From Pseudomonas oryzicola (GTDB lineage: Bacteria > Pseudomonadota > Gammaproteobacteria > Pseudomonadales > Pseudomonadaceae), in the NCBI RefSeq assembly GCF_014269185.2, contig NZ_JABWRZ020000001.1, positions 893,001 to 957,000 on the forward strand: a stretch of DNA of 64,000 bases, read 5' to 3'. The notes beneath the pieces are model-generated. The model ran no database searches. It had not been told where the DNA came from and saw only the letters and a program-made list of their open reading frames with translations. Positions 9,199 to 16,478 of this stretch are shown in pieces. Position numbers and translations under genes: made by a program. The stretch's first letter is position 1. Each line of letters starts with the position of its first letter.

Positions 9199-9759
9199 AT
9201 GCTGAAGATGCTCCTCGTGTACGTTCACCTGATCGCCACCTGTATTGCCCTGGGCAGGGTATTGCTTGCCGATCACAAACTTTGGAGCTGGCGCAAAGAA
9301 TCGCTGGACCAGGCAAAGCATGAGTACCTGGAAGAAACCAGGAAAATCGCCACCCTCGCGTTACTGGCCCTTTGGGGCAGTGGTCTGTTGCTGATACTTC
9401 AGGGGTATCTTCTTGAGGGCACGGCCTATTTGCTCAACCAGAAACTCTGGGCCAAGGTTGCCGTCGTCACGCTGCTGACGCTGAACGGCGGCCTGTTGCA
9501 TCGCATCGGCTTCCCATTGTTGCAAAAAGCGCCTTTCGTCCTGTTGCCGCGTTCCGACCGTGGCCGTCTTGCACTCCTGGGCGCGTTCTCCATGAGTGGT
9601 TGGTTGTTTGCCGCTTTCCTGGGGGTGGCTCGAGCCTGGAACCATGTCATGCCATGCATGCACGTGATGGCGGTGTTCACGGCATTCGCTTTGCTGGCTT
9701 GTATCGTCGCGCTGGTGGTCGCCAGCAGCGCCGGTACGCTGGAGACCACCGCTTCATAG
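9199..9759 (+). CDS. Small integral membrane protein, unknown function, probably iron-regulated
   Basis: A 186-residue protein with four or five hydrophobic segments (around residues 4-22, 48-68, 82-102, 117-140 and 150-175). ATG 9199 was chosen because AAGGT precedes it by 8 bases; the longer ORF form starts inside the Fur-box region. Histidines occur in or beside membrane segments (YVHLIA, LLHRIGF, WNHVMPCMH), an arrangement that could bind haem or metal as in CopD-like membrane proteins, but I cannot assign a family. Position after a siderophore receptor and behind its own candidate Fur box suggests a role in iron or siderophore handling. That is inference. Confidence 0.75.
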   Translation: MLKMLLVYVHLIATCIALGRVLLADHKLWSWRKESLDQAKHEYLEETRKIATLALLALWGSGLLLILQGYLLEGTAYLLNQKLWAKVAVVTLLTLNGGLLHRIGFPLLQKAPFVLLPRSDRGRLALLGAFSMSGWLFAAFLGVARAWNHVMPCMHVMAVFTAFALLACIVALVVASSAGTLETTAS

Positions 9760-9795
9760 TGGCGGACCGACTCGGTTGAGGCCGTTTCTGATAAT

Positions 9796-9816
9796 GGCCC
9801 TGCAGGGAGCAGGGCC
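9796..9816. terminator. Hairpin between convergent genes
   Basis: An 8-bp GC-rich stem (GGCCCTGC / GCAGGGCC) lies between the membrane protein and the convergent DUF3077-like gene. There is no U-run. Confidence 0.5.
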
Positions 9817-9825
9817 GTGCGGTGT

Positions 9826-10089
9826 TCAGCGCATCATGCCCAGTTCGGCATCATCCAGCAGCGCCTTGCCCAAGGCGCACAAGTAATGCGCGGCCCAGAT
9901 CAGCTTCGGTTTGTCTTCCATCAAACCCTCTATTGTCAGGTCCCGCGCATAGCCCATCAGTTCCGAGGCTTGCTCGCGGGCGTTCTGGCAGGGGATGCCG
10001 GGCTCGATGCGGAACAGTGGGTGGGTCTGGTTTTCACCTTGGTAGAAGATGGTTTTACCGACAGTGCATTTGTTGTCTTCGGTAGCCAT
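9826..10089 (-). CDS. DUF3077-type small protein
   Basis: An 87-residue soluble protein. The central segment (THPLFRIEPGIPCQNAREQASELM, read as LFxVxxGxxxxxAxxQAS) is the signature I associate with DUF3077, a family found largely in Pseudomonas with no known function. It lies 22 bases downstream of a DUF6124-type gene on the same strand, a pairing that recurs in pseudomonads, so the two are probably one transcript. The family call is from memory of the pattern. Confidence 0.72.
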   Translation of the reverse strand: MATEDNKCTVGKTIFYQGENQTHPLFRIEPGIPCQNAREQASELMGYARDLTIEGLMEDKPKLIWAAHYLCALGKALLDDAELGMMR

Positions 10090-10111
10090 TGTTCAATCTC
10101 CCCGGTAAGCG

Positions 10112-10354
10112 TCAGTGCAGTGCTTGCGGATCCGCTGGTCTGTGTATTTGCGCGAGTGCTGATTCAAGCAGTTTGCGCAGGGCTTCAAGCTCGTGCATCG
10201 ATGCCATCATCAATAGCGACACGGGTGATCGTGGCTGCATCAGCATCGCTTGCTGGGCTACGGCTTCTGCACAGAGCGCGTAGTCCGAGGCGAGCATGAG
10301 GGTGTCCTCCAGCGAGTGGAGGTGGTGGGGCGGATCGGGGACGATCTTCAGCAT
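10112..10354 (-). CDS. DUF6124-like small protein
   Basis: An 80-residue protein starting MLKIVPDPP, the N-terminal pattern (MFKxTPNPP-like) of the Pseudomonas DUF6124 group. Helical residues follow (LASDYALCAEAVAQQA, LEALRKLLESAL). ATG 10354 was chosen because GAGGA lies 8 bases upstream; the longer open frame has atypical composition and no site. It is the first gene of a two-gene unit with the DUF3077-type gene. Function unknown. Confidence 0.7.
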   Translation of the reverse strand: MLKIVPDPPHHLHSLEDTLMLASDYALCAEAVAQQAMLMQPRSPVSLLMMASMHELEALRKLLESALAQIHRPADPQALH

Positions 10355-10664
10355 TATTTGGTCCTCAGTGGAGCGACCAGCGCTTGCTGTCAAACAAGTG
10401 GTGGCAGCTGTGTATGGGTTGACAGACCGGTGAAGACCAAACCGGCGCACACGAGGTGCCCCACACACAGCTGCCATAGGCAAAACCGTGTGTTCGGTCG
10501 TTATCAGCCTGTCAAAGCTGGTCGTTGATGTGCAACGACCCACCGAGCCTAAAACCCTGAAATAACGACCGCAACGGAAAACAGGCGCTGGGAGTATCTT
10601 TGGGAAACGGCCTACAAGGAAGGGGGTAAATCTGATTTTTGGGCTCGCATTCCAAAATCCAGAC
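10355..10664 (-). other. Structured leader/intergenic region with long inverted repeat
   Basis: About 310 bases without a gene. An inverted repeat (TGGCAGCTGTGT at 10402-10413, its exact complement at 10465-10476) extends to about 18 bases with two mismatches around a 40- to 50-base insert. A second perfect 8-bp hairpin (GGTCGTTG / CAACGACC) is at 10520-10540. Both lie upstream of the DUF6124/DUF3077 pair and would be in its 5' leader if the promoter is further up. Function unknown. Confidence 0.45.
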
Positions 10665-10691
10665 ACAAAAAAAGACGCCCTAGGGCGTCTT
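10665..10691 (-). terminator. Probable original ssrA terminator, now separated by the island
   Basis: A perfect 20-bp palindrome (AAGACGCCCTAGGGCGTCTT, 10672-10691) is followed on the minus strand by a run of seven T. It stands 11 bases beyond the left att repeat, where the end of ssrA would lie if the island were removed. It is therefore best read as the native terminator of the tmRNA gene. Confidence 0.78.
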
Positions 10692-10701
10692 ATTCTTTGG
10701 A

Positions 10702-10730
10702 ATTTGGTGGAGCCGGGGGGATTTGAACCC
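10702..10730 (-). repeat. attL: left 29-bp direct repeat of the ssrA 3' end
   Basis: Identical over 29 bases to 20694-20722, with further similarity (CGTC) after one mismatch. The repeated segment is the CCA end, acceptor strand and T-arm part of tmRNA. It marks the left boundary of the integrated element. Confidence 0.92.
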
Positions 10731-10855
10731 GCGTCTTGCCCTTTGATTCCGGGGCTTGCAAGGCAAAAGCTGTCATTTTGCTGTCATTTCAGAATGGCCA
10801 CCCTTGAATGTGTGCACGCCATCGGCGACATTGGCGAAAAGGCACAGGGGGCAAC

Positions 10856-11764
10856 ATGGCTAGGTACAGTGAGACAGAACGCATCGGGGTTAGCGCGATC
10901 GAGCTTATCGCGGCAAGAGAGCTTAAATGGATCTTCCGTGAGCAGATGATTGCGGACATGGGCATTGATGCTCATCTTGAGTTAGTTGAAGACGGTCATC
11001 CGTCGGGCAAGCTCATAGGTTTACAGATAAAGACTGGTCCCGGTAACTTCACGGTAAAAGACGATTGCCTTGTCTACTACGGGAGCATCGAGCATAGGGA
11101 GTATTGGCTCAATCACTCTCTGCCTGTAATTATTATTGCGCATCTTCCTGAGACTGGTGAGACCTGCTGGGCTCATGTCTCAGAAGAAAACGTCGAGTTA
11201 ACTCCTAAGGCCTGGAAAATAGAAATATCACGGAAAAATATTTTCGGTGAAGCGAAGAGAAGAAGCCTTTCGCAAATCTTTGAAGGCTCGGAGTCTCAGC
11301 AAAAATTAAGGCGCCTTGCAATGGATGAGCCTCTTATGAGGCATGTAAAAAAAGGAGGTAAGGTTTCTGTAGAGCTTGAAGATTGGATAAATAAATCCCT
11401 CGGTAGAACTCCGGTTACTGTATATATGGAGCACGACGATGGTAGTGAGACCGTCAAGGAATATGGTTATGTGTTTCATAGTCGTTTTGACATCGAAGCT
11501 TTAACTCTAGAGCTTTTTCCTTGGTCAACTGCTAGTATTGATGAAGATTTTTATGAGGTGAGCTGGGACCGGTTTGGGGAAGATGACTACTCGTGGGAGG
11601 ATGATTGTCGTCCGCCCAAGAATAAATTTTATCCCTATACAAATGCATGTAACGAAGTTGATTATTATCGGATCAAGCTTGGGCTTAACAAAATCGGAGA
11701 ATCATATCTTGTGATATCCGAATATTTAGCCAGGCCCAAGAGGGAGAAGTTATTTAATGATTGA
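10856..11764 (+). CDS. DUF4365-domain protein, putative PD-(D/E)XK nuclease
   Basis: A 302-residue protein. ATG 10856 follows AGGGGG at a good distance; 16 upstream codons are ignored. Residues about 5-150 match the DUF4365 pattern: a glutamate helix (SAIELIAAREL), FREQ, then GIDAHLE (Asp38) and LQIKTG (Gln57, Lys59), the D…QxK nuclease core predicted for this Mrr-like family, followed by the family-typical YWLNHSLPVII. Residues about 160-302 form an acidic tail of unknown fold. It is the first cargo gene next to attL, has low GC, and overlaps the convergent integrase gene by 15 bases. DUF4365 genes occur in defence islands; a role in restricting foreign DNA is inferred, not shown. Confidence 0.82.
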   Translation: MARYSETERIGVSAIELIAARELKWIFREQMIADMGIDAHLELVEDGHPSGKLIGLQIKTGPGNFTVKDDCLVYYGSIEHREYWLNHSLPVIIIAHLPETGETCWAHVSEENVELTPKAWKIEISRKNIFGEAKRRSLSQIFEGSESQQKLRRLAMDEPLMRHVKKGGKVSVELEDWINKSLGRTPVTVYMEHDDGSETVKEYGYVFHSRFDIEALTLELFPWSTASIDEDFYEVSWDRFGEDDYSWEDDCRPPKNKFYPYTNACNEVDYYRIKLGLNKIGESYLVISEYLARPKREKLFND

Positions 11765-12928
11765 TGACACTGAATCGGAAAGTTCAGGCTGCCAAAGCAT
11801 TTCCGCTTTGCCACCAGCTTCTGCGTCGGCTGACGGCATCCATCGTCCATAGACCCGTGCGATCATGGTCCAGTCGCTATGCCCCATCTGCTTTGCCACC
11901 CACATCGGGTGCTCGCCCGCTGACAGCATCATCGAAGCGTAGGTATGCCGAGTTTGATAGGGGCGTCGGTACCGAACGCCGGCCTTCTTCATTGCCGGAT
12001 GCCACATCGTCTTGCGGATCGGCTGGTCGCCTGTCCAGCGCTCAAGCGTTCGCGGGTTCTGAAATACCTCTTTATCAGCCAGGAACGTGTGCACCTTCTG
12101 CGCCGTCAGCGCTTCAAGAGCGGGCCGCAGCAGTTTCACGGACCGCCGGCCAGCGGCAGTCTTTGTCACCTCGGCCTCTCCACCTGCGGCTTGGGTCATT
12201 GCCCGGCTGATCATCACTTCTCCTCGCACCCAGTCCACATCCCCCCAATCAAGCGCGACGAGCTCGCTTGTACGGAGCCCCGTCCAGAGCGCGAACTGCA
12301 CCATGTTCCTGGCCTGTCCGGCTAAGGCTACGAGAATTGCCTGCTGCTCCTCGGGCGTGAACGGGTCCACATCGTCATCCTTCGGTGGGGCTTCTTTCCT
12401 GACATATGTCCAGCCAGTCAGCGGATTCGTATCCAGCAGTTCCTCATCGACTGCGTCATTGAGTGCAGAGCGCAGGCAGCTCTGGATATTGCTCAGGGTC
12501 TTGTTGCCGACCTGCAGCTTATCCAGCCAGTCCTTAATCGTCTTCCTCTTAAGGTCGAGGACAAGATGGTAGCCAAGGGCAGGAACGAGCCGGAGCTCGA
12601 CGATTTTTCGATAGCCCTCGAAGGTGCTGCTGGATATGTGCTTCTTCTTCGTCTCTAGCCACCTGGTAAGATAGCCACCGACCGTTTCCTGACTGGTTTC
12701 CGGTGCGAACTTGGCAGCCCGGGGGGAGCCCGGGAAGGTGATGGAATAGTCGAACGTCCCCTGGGCGATGGCATGCTCGATCGCCGCCTTGTGCTGCTGG
12801 GCCTTCTTCAGTTTAGTGGCGGTGGGCTTGAGCGCAACGCGCTCGCGGCACCTAACACCCCGGAACATGAACGTGATCTCGATGCTCGAGTCTGAGACTG
12901 CCCTGACCCCACTCCCGCCTCTACCCAT
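11750..12928 (-). CDS. Tyrosine site-specific recombinase (integrase) of the island
   Basis: A 392-residue phage-type integrase. The N-terminal arm-binding region (residues about 1-60, GRGGSGVRAV…FMFRGVRCRER) resembles the DUF3596 type. A SAM-like core-binding domain is at about 80-165. The catalytic domain has Arg219 (TGLRTSE), Arg327 (YQTRHTYAS, with the usual first box-II His replaced by Tyr, as I recall for this subgroup), His350 (QMGHSD) and nucleophile Tyr360 (RVYGRW). It is predicted to integrate and excise the element at the ssrA 3' end. It lies near attL with one cargo gene between. The start overlaps the excisionase-like gene upstream by 121 bases in another frame. Confidence 0.94.
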   Translation of the reverse strand: MGRGGSGVRAVSDSSIEITFMFRGVRCRERVALKPTATKLKKAQQHKAAIEHAIAQGTFDYSITFPGSPRAAKFAPETSQETVGGYLTRWLETKKKHISSSTFEGYRKIVELRLVPALGYHLVLDLKRKTIKDWLDKLQVGNKTLSNIQSCLRSALNDAVDEELLDTNPLTGWTYVRKEAPPKDDDVDPFTPEEQQAILVALAGQARNMVQFALWTGLRTSELVALDWGDVDWVRGEVMISRAMTQAAGGEAEVTKTAAGRRSVKLLRPALEALTAQKVHTFLADKEVFQNPRTLERWTGDQPIRKTMWHPAMKKAGVRYRRPYQTRHTYASMMLSAGEHPMWVAKQMGHSDWTMIARVYGRWMPSADAEAGGKAEMLWQPELSDSVSSIIK

Positions 12929-13083
12929 GTTTCATATCCTTCCATATCGATAAGCGTCCGGCCGTCCGGCGCTTTCAACCAAATCTCACCAAGCCGCCAT
13001 ACACCATCGCGGATCTTGGAGCGGATCGCGTCCTCGCTGTAGCCAGACTCGGCAGCAAATTTCCTGACGGTTACGTAGCGCAT
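12808..13083 (-). CDS. Excisionase-like protein
   Basis: A 91-residue protein with an N-terminal winged-helix region typical of phage excisionases (MRYVTVRKFAAESGYSEDAIRSKI, then GEIWLKAPDGR and MEGYETWVE). It probably binds att DNA and directs the integrase toward excision. The last 40 residues, rich in Ser and Arg, overlap the start of the integrase gene in a different frame, so the functional domain is residues 1-55. Either the tail is dispensable or the overlap gives coupled translation. Confidence 0.8.
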   Translation of the reverse strand: MRYVTVRKFAAESGYSEDAIRSKIRDGVWRLGEIWLKAPDGRTLIDMEGYETWVEAGVGSGQSQTRASRSRSCSGVLGAASALRSSPPPLN

Positions 13084-13099
13084 GAGTCGTCAGTCCTGG

Positions 13100-13192
13100 T
13101 TATTCAGGGGTAGCGAGTGCGCAGCGGCCACGTATCGATTTGTCGTTCTCGGCTTGCTCGCGTAAGCAGCGTCTAACGGTACTGTTGCTCAT
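13100..13192 (-). CDS. Possible 30-residue small protein upstream of the excisionase
   Basis: A short ORF (MSNSTVRRCLREQAENDK…) starts at an ATG preceded by AAGGGAG at a good distance and ends 17 bases before the excisionase start. It is basic and hydrophilic. It could be a leader peptide, a real small regulator or chance; the good ribosome site and position favour translation. Confidence 0.4.
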   Translation of the reverse strand: MSNSTVRRCLREQAENDKSIRGRCALATPE

Positions 13193-13365
13193 ATCCGACT
13201 CCCTTTGTCTGCTCGGATACAGCCTACGTACGGCTCCCAGGCTTGTGTTTCGCTTTCAGGCAAAAAAATCGACGGAAATTAGAAGTCTGGAAATCCTCCA
13301 ACCAGGGGCATGCACAAGCCGCATGACGCAACCAGATTGTTGGCTCTCAAAGCCCAAGGCCAAAG

Positions 13366-13731
13366 TCACCTCGGATGCAGCTTTTTCTGCTCAAATGCGA
13401 TGCGGTTCATTACGCAGACTGGAATTGCAAACCCTTGGATATTGGTTTTGAGAATTTCGTGGCCGTCTTCGACGATTCCGCAGGGCACTCCCCGCCGGAA
13501 GCGCATTCCCCTGCCGATGTAATTGCGAAGGATGATTTCCCAAGACTCATCGTCGTAGTAGGCGCCAGTGATATCAGCCCAGTTGGCCGTAACACCGCAT
13601 CCAACAATTCCTTCAGATGTCAGGCAGAAAATTTCTACTTGGTTTTCCTTTGTAACAGGTACGGCGTAAATCCGGCCGTTGGGTGCTATGGGAGGAAACG
13701 TCTGCCCGTTACCGAGGTGACGAAATTCCAT
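13366..13731 (-). CDS. Hypothetical protein of the island
   Basis: A 121-residue soluble protein with no family I recognise. ATG 13731 was chosen because GGGAG lies 7 bases upstream. The sequence looks beta-rich (GRIYAVPVTKENQVEIFCLTSEG, then ADITGAYYDDESWEIILRNYIGRG). It is transcribed in the same direction as the integrase and excisionase, about 170 bases upstream of the small ORF. Confidence 0.65.
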   Translation of the reverse strand: MEFRHLGNGQTFPPIAPNGRIYAVPVTKENQVEIFCLTSEGIVGCGVTANWADITGAYYDDESWEIILRNYIGRGMRFRRGVPCGIVEDGHEILKTNIQGFAIPVCVMNRIAFEQKKLHPR

Positions 13732-13872
13732 GGTGGATCTCCCGTGCATTGAGTTGCATAGCACCCTATGCCAGTTCATGGAAAACCCAAGCCGGCACAA
13801 ATCGAGTACAGATGCAGTTGGGTTTCCAGAGGGCCTTCATAAGCTGTGGCAATCAAAACAGGGAGTGGCGCC

Positions 13873-14289
13873 ATGGGTAACAAATCAACCACGATCCGAA
13901 TCGGCTTGCTGGCCGCGACAGTAGCTCTTCTGGTTGGGTGTTCTGGCACCCGGGGGACTAGCACTGCGCAGCTTCCTGAGCCGAGAGATGTACCGAGGGA
14001 AAAATGGTCGGATGCTATGCATGTTCTGACCGCCATGGGGATTTCAGGGCAGCGTGATGTTCCAATCGAGTTGGCAGGGGCAGTTGAAAGGGTGAGCCCA
14101 GCTAGCGGCTCTGGAACAGTGCTCGGGGATGCTGGATTAAGCGCGGTTAGCTTCGCTTCGCCACCTACAAGCTTGAGTGGTGGCGCAGCAGCGGGAATTG
14201 GCTTGGGCTTGATGCTGTTGGGTGGGTCGAGCGATCCGGTGCGTGCAACTCAGGTTGTAGCGCATCGGTCGCCAGGTAAAAATCATTAA
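13873..14289 (+). CDS. Putative lipoprotein of the island
   Basis: A 138-residue protein. ATG 13873 (GGGAG 7 bases upstream) gives a clear lipoprotein signal: basic start GNKSTTIR, hydrophobic GLLAATVALLV and lipobox LVGC (Cys24). The mature part is Pro/Ser/Gly-rich, with a glycine-rich hydrophobic stretch (GGAAAGIGLGLMLLGG) near the C-terminus. No family is recognised. The last 125 bases overlap the convergent PIN-like gene. As cargo on an island it could act in surface exclusion or as a membrane sensor, but nothing shows this directly. Confidence 0.65.
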   Translation: MGNKSTTIRIGLLAATVALLVGCSGTRGTSTAQLPEPRDVPREKWSDAMHVLTAMGISGQRDVPIELAGAVERVSPASGSGTVLGDAGLSAVSFASPPTSLSGGAAAGIGLGLMLLGGSSDPVRATQVVAHRSPGKNH

Positions 14290-14638
14290 ATTCATGGAAA
14301 ATTATTTGCTCTGGATTAGGTCGTTCGTCGAGCTCTTCGCACAATTCATCGCGCAGCTCGACACTCAAGTATTGACTCACAAGTGCAAAGGCATCATCGA
14401 CCTTTTTGCTCTTTGCTCGGTGCATGTCCAACATGTGCTTTTCGGCTTCATCGCGCACCAACTCAGTGATCACCAGCTTGATGTTCGAATTTTTTAGCTG
14501 ACTCAAATGACCTATCAGCCCTCCCCTGAAGGTCCTCCCATTACGATCAAAAGCCTGCGTGTCAAAAGTGACCGCCGTTATTTGACCACAAATAAGTTTT
14601 TGACGCAGAGCTTGAAAATATGCAGGATCGATGTTCAT
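14165..14638 (-). CDS. PIN-like (DUF4935-type) protein, possibly truncated
   Basis: A 157-residue frame whose N-terminal 75 residues resemble the start of DUF4935/PIN-like ribonucleases: a strand ending in Asp26 (AVTFDTQAF), then KLVITELVRDEAEKHM with acidic Glu59/Glu64. Such proteins are usually over 300 residues. Here the sequence after about residue 125 (PELHAPDRSTHP…) is low complexity and overlaps the convergent lipoprotein gene by 125 bases. This suggests the 3' part was lost by recombination and the frame now reads through antisense sequence. An intact small variant cannot be excluded. Confidence 0.5.
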   Translation of the reverse strand: MNIDPAYFQALRQKLICGQITAVTFDTQAFDRNGRTFRGGLIGHLSQLKNSNIKLVITELVRDEAEKHMLDMHRAKSKKVDDAFALVSQYLSVELRDELCEELDERPNPEQIIFHEFNDFYLATDALQPELHAPDRSTHPTASSPSQFPLLRHHSSL

Positions 14639-15476
14639 GCCGCTTTCACTTTGGATTTGAACGATAACTACTGAATCAGGATTTTCTGATCCCGGCTATC
14701 ATATTGGGTGATTGAGAGGCCAATTCGCCGATCTTGGCCGGTTTAGCGGGTTCGACACATGAGCCATCCCCCACTACCTCCGTTGTGCCCTGCTCTCCGA
14801 GCAGGCGATGGATGGGGCGAAGCGATAAAATTCCATTGGGCTTTCTGCGGTCATCAACTCACCCTTGTATTCCTGCTAAAAGGATTATTGCTTTGTAGTC
14901 AATCGCATGGATTGGATGATGGCATTTTGATGATCTGGTGACTAGCGTTGTGAGCTGATCGCGGAAGGACGATCAAATGCTGGCCTTCCGGATAATGACC
15001 GGATGACAGTATTCAGGCCTTCTCCAGCCGGCGCCTTCCTGATGGGTGATGGTGAGCGTTGGGTTGGGATCGATAAGCAACGGATCCACGCTTGCGTACC
15101 CTTAGAGAGCCAGGCGTGCTTTGGTCGTTCTCAATAATTCTTGTGAAGTGGTGCTATCAGCCAGGAAGAAAATGCATCCAGCTCCGCTCGTACCACACCA
15201 CCATGGTTAGCTCGAATAGCGAAAACTCCTGCGTATGGCGGACAGCCGAGCAGGGCTCAGTGGGCCAATATGGACGACTGCTTCTGACCGGTTGCTGTCC
15301 TTCGCGAGAGGCAGCTACGGGTCGATAGCGGACGGTCGCGAGAGACCGCTTCCGACCCATAGCAGCCCTTCGATGTGCCTAGGGAACTTAGGAAAACTTA
15401 CGGTTGCATTCATTCAAGATTGGTGCCGTCGCTTATCTTGCACCCGCCTTTAGCTAGAAATTTATTCACAAGTGAT
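14639..15476. other. Gene-poor stretch of the island
   Basis: About 840 bases with no convincing gene. On the minus strand at 14973-15089 a GTG-started 38-codon frame (VDPLLIDPNPTLTITH…) has natural-looking composition and could be a gene remnant. At 15319-15358 an imperfect inverted repeat (GGGTCG … CGACCC, with inner CGGTC/GACCG) forms a strong hairpin. The segment probably holds decayed genes from earlier insertions. Confidence 0.5.
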
Positions 15477-16445
15477 TTAGCTTTTGAAGGCGATAAATGT
15501 CTCAAAATACCAAGTCGCTGACATCCCCTGATGATTAAGTATCGAATAGATGCTGGCAAATATTGTGTCATCTTCGCTCAGACCCAGGTCTTGAATTTTT
15601 TTGATGTCTTCATCGGCTAGATCAATTGTGGTGTAAATTCCTAGCGGTATGTGGTGCAGTGTGATTTCCTTGGGCGTTACTTCAAGATCTATTTCCTCTA
15701 TTCTAAATAAGTCTGTTTGCGTTATTTTATCTCCAGGATTGGAGATGGCGACATCTATTTGAAGCTCCTTGGCCATAAAATAGCGCAGTTTCATAGTAAA
15801 TTCTTCTTGATTCAGCGTGTCGCCAAACGAAGTTTTGTAGACCTGCTGGCGAGCAAAGTCCTCGATTATCTTTGTAATAATTTCTCCGGATTTGTACTGT
15901 GAATTTGACGGTGAGAATAGTTCTTTGTAAATCGCCTTTAGGCTGTTAATGCAGTTAAGCGCTTCAGCGCCTAAGGTGCTTTGATCGCGGGTTTTAAAAT
16001 CATCATTGAAATGGAGGCAGTCGTTCCGAACAATCCGTATGGCATCAAATGCTTTGTGCGTTTCCTCAGATAACTCTCCCCGTTCTTTCAGCTTCTGGAG
16101 GCGAACGTGTTGCGTGAGGCTTTGCAGATCGATGTGGCCCGTTTTTTTTGCAAAGTATTTGCAGAGATCTTCACTCGCAATTCCAGTTAGAGCAATGGTG
16201 CTATAAAATGCTCCCAGTGCGTAAGTAAGTTCTGCTTCTTTAATGAGGCGAATAAAGTCCCCTGTCTCCTCCACCACGCCGATGTTGTCAATCTGCCACT
16301 TTCGTTCAGTTATTTGTTCGATTTCATTGTTGATCCAAGTGGTGAATGAGTGTTTATAGGCGGACTTGTCTCGTTTCGTAAGAGCTTTAGATTCCTCCGC
16401 TGTAATGTTCTTGTAGTCGAATCTTGTACAATCAAAATAGCGCAT
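15477..16445 (-). CDS. HEPN-like protein, second gene of a two-gene cargo operon
   Basis: A 322-residue soluble protein. ATG 16445 was chosen because AAGGA lies 8 bases upstream; six earlier codons are ignored. Residues about 65-175 look like a DUF4145/HEPN helical domain: AFYSTIALTGIASEDLCKYFAKK, then IRIVRNDCLHFND, where Arg140-Asn141-x3-His145 is the RNxxxH motif of HEPN ribonucleases. Residues about 185-322 are a mixed domain of unknown type. The gene starts 33 bases after a membrane protein that carries the same kind of motif. AT-rich codon use marks it as acquired. HEPN proteins often act as RNases in toxin-antitoxin and abortive-infection systems; that role is inference here. Confidence 0.68.
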   Translation of the reverse strand: MRYFDCTRFDYKNITAEESKALTKRDKSAYKHSFTTWINNEIEQITERKWQIDNIGVVEETGDFIRLIKEAELTYALGAFYSTIALTGIASEDLCKYFAKKTGHIDLQSLTQHVRLQKLKERGELSEETHKAFDAIRIVRNDCLHFNDDFKTRDQSTLGAEALNCINSLKAIYKELFSPSNSQYKSGEIITKIIEDFARQQVYKTSFGDTLNQEEFTMKLRYFMAKELQIDVAISNPGDKITQTDLFRIEEIDLEVTPKEITLHHIPLGIYTTIDLADEDIKKIQDLGLSEDDTIFASIYSILNHQGMSATWYFETFIAFKS

Positions 16446-16478
16446 GAGTCTTTCCTTTTTCAATGCAAAAAAATCGAA

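Noticed and set aside
15092..15453. Small plus- and minus-strand frames in the gene-poor island stretch
   Set aside because: Overlapping frames on both strands without ribosome sites; they coincide with an inverted repeat.
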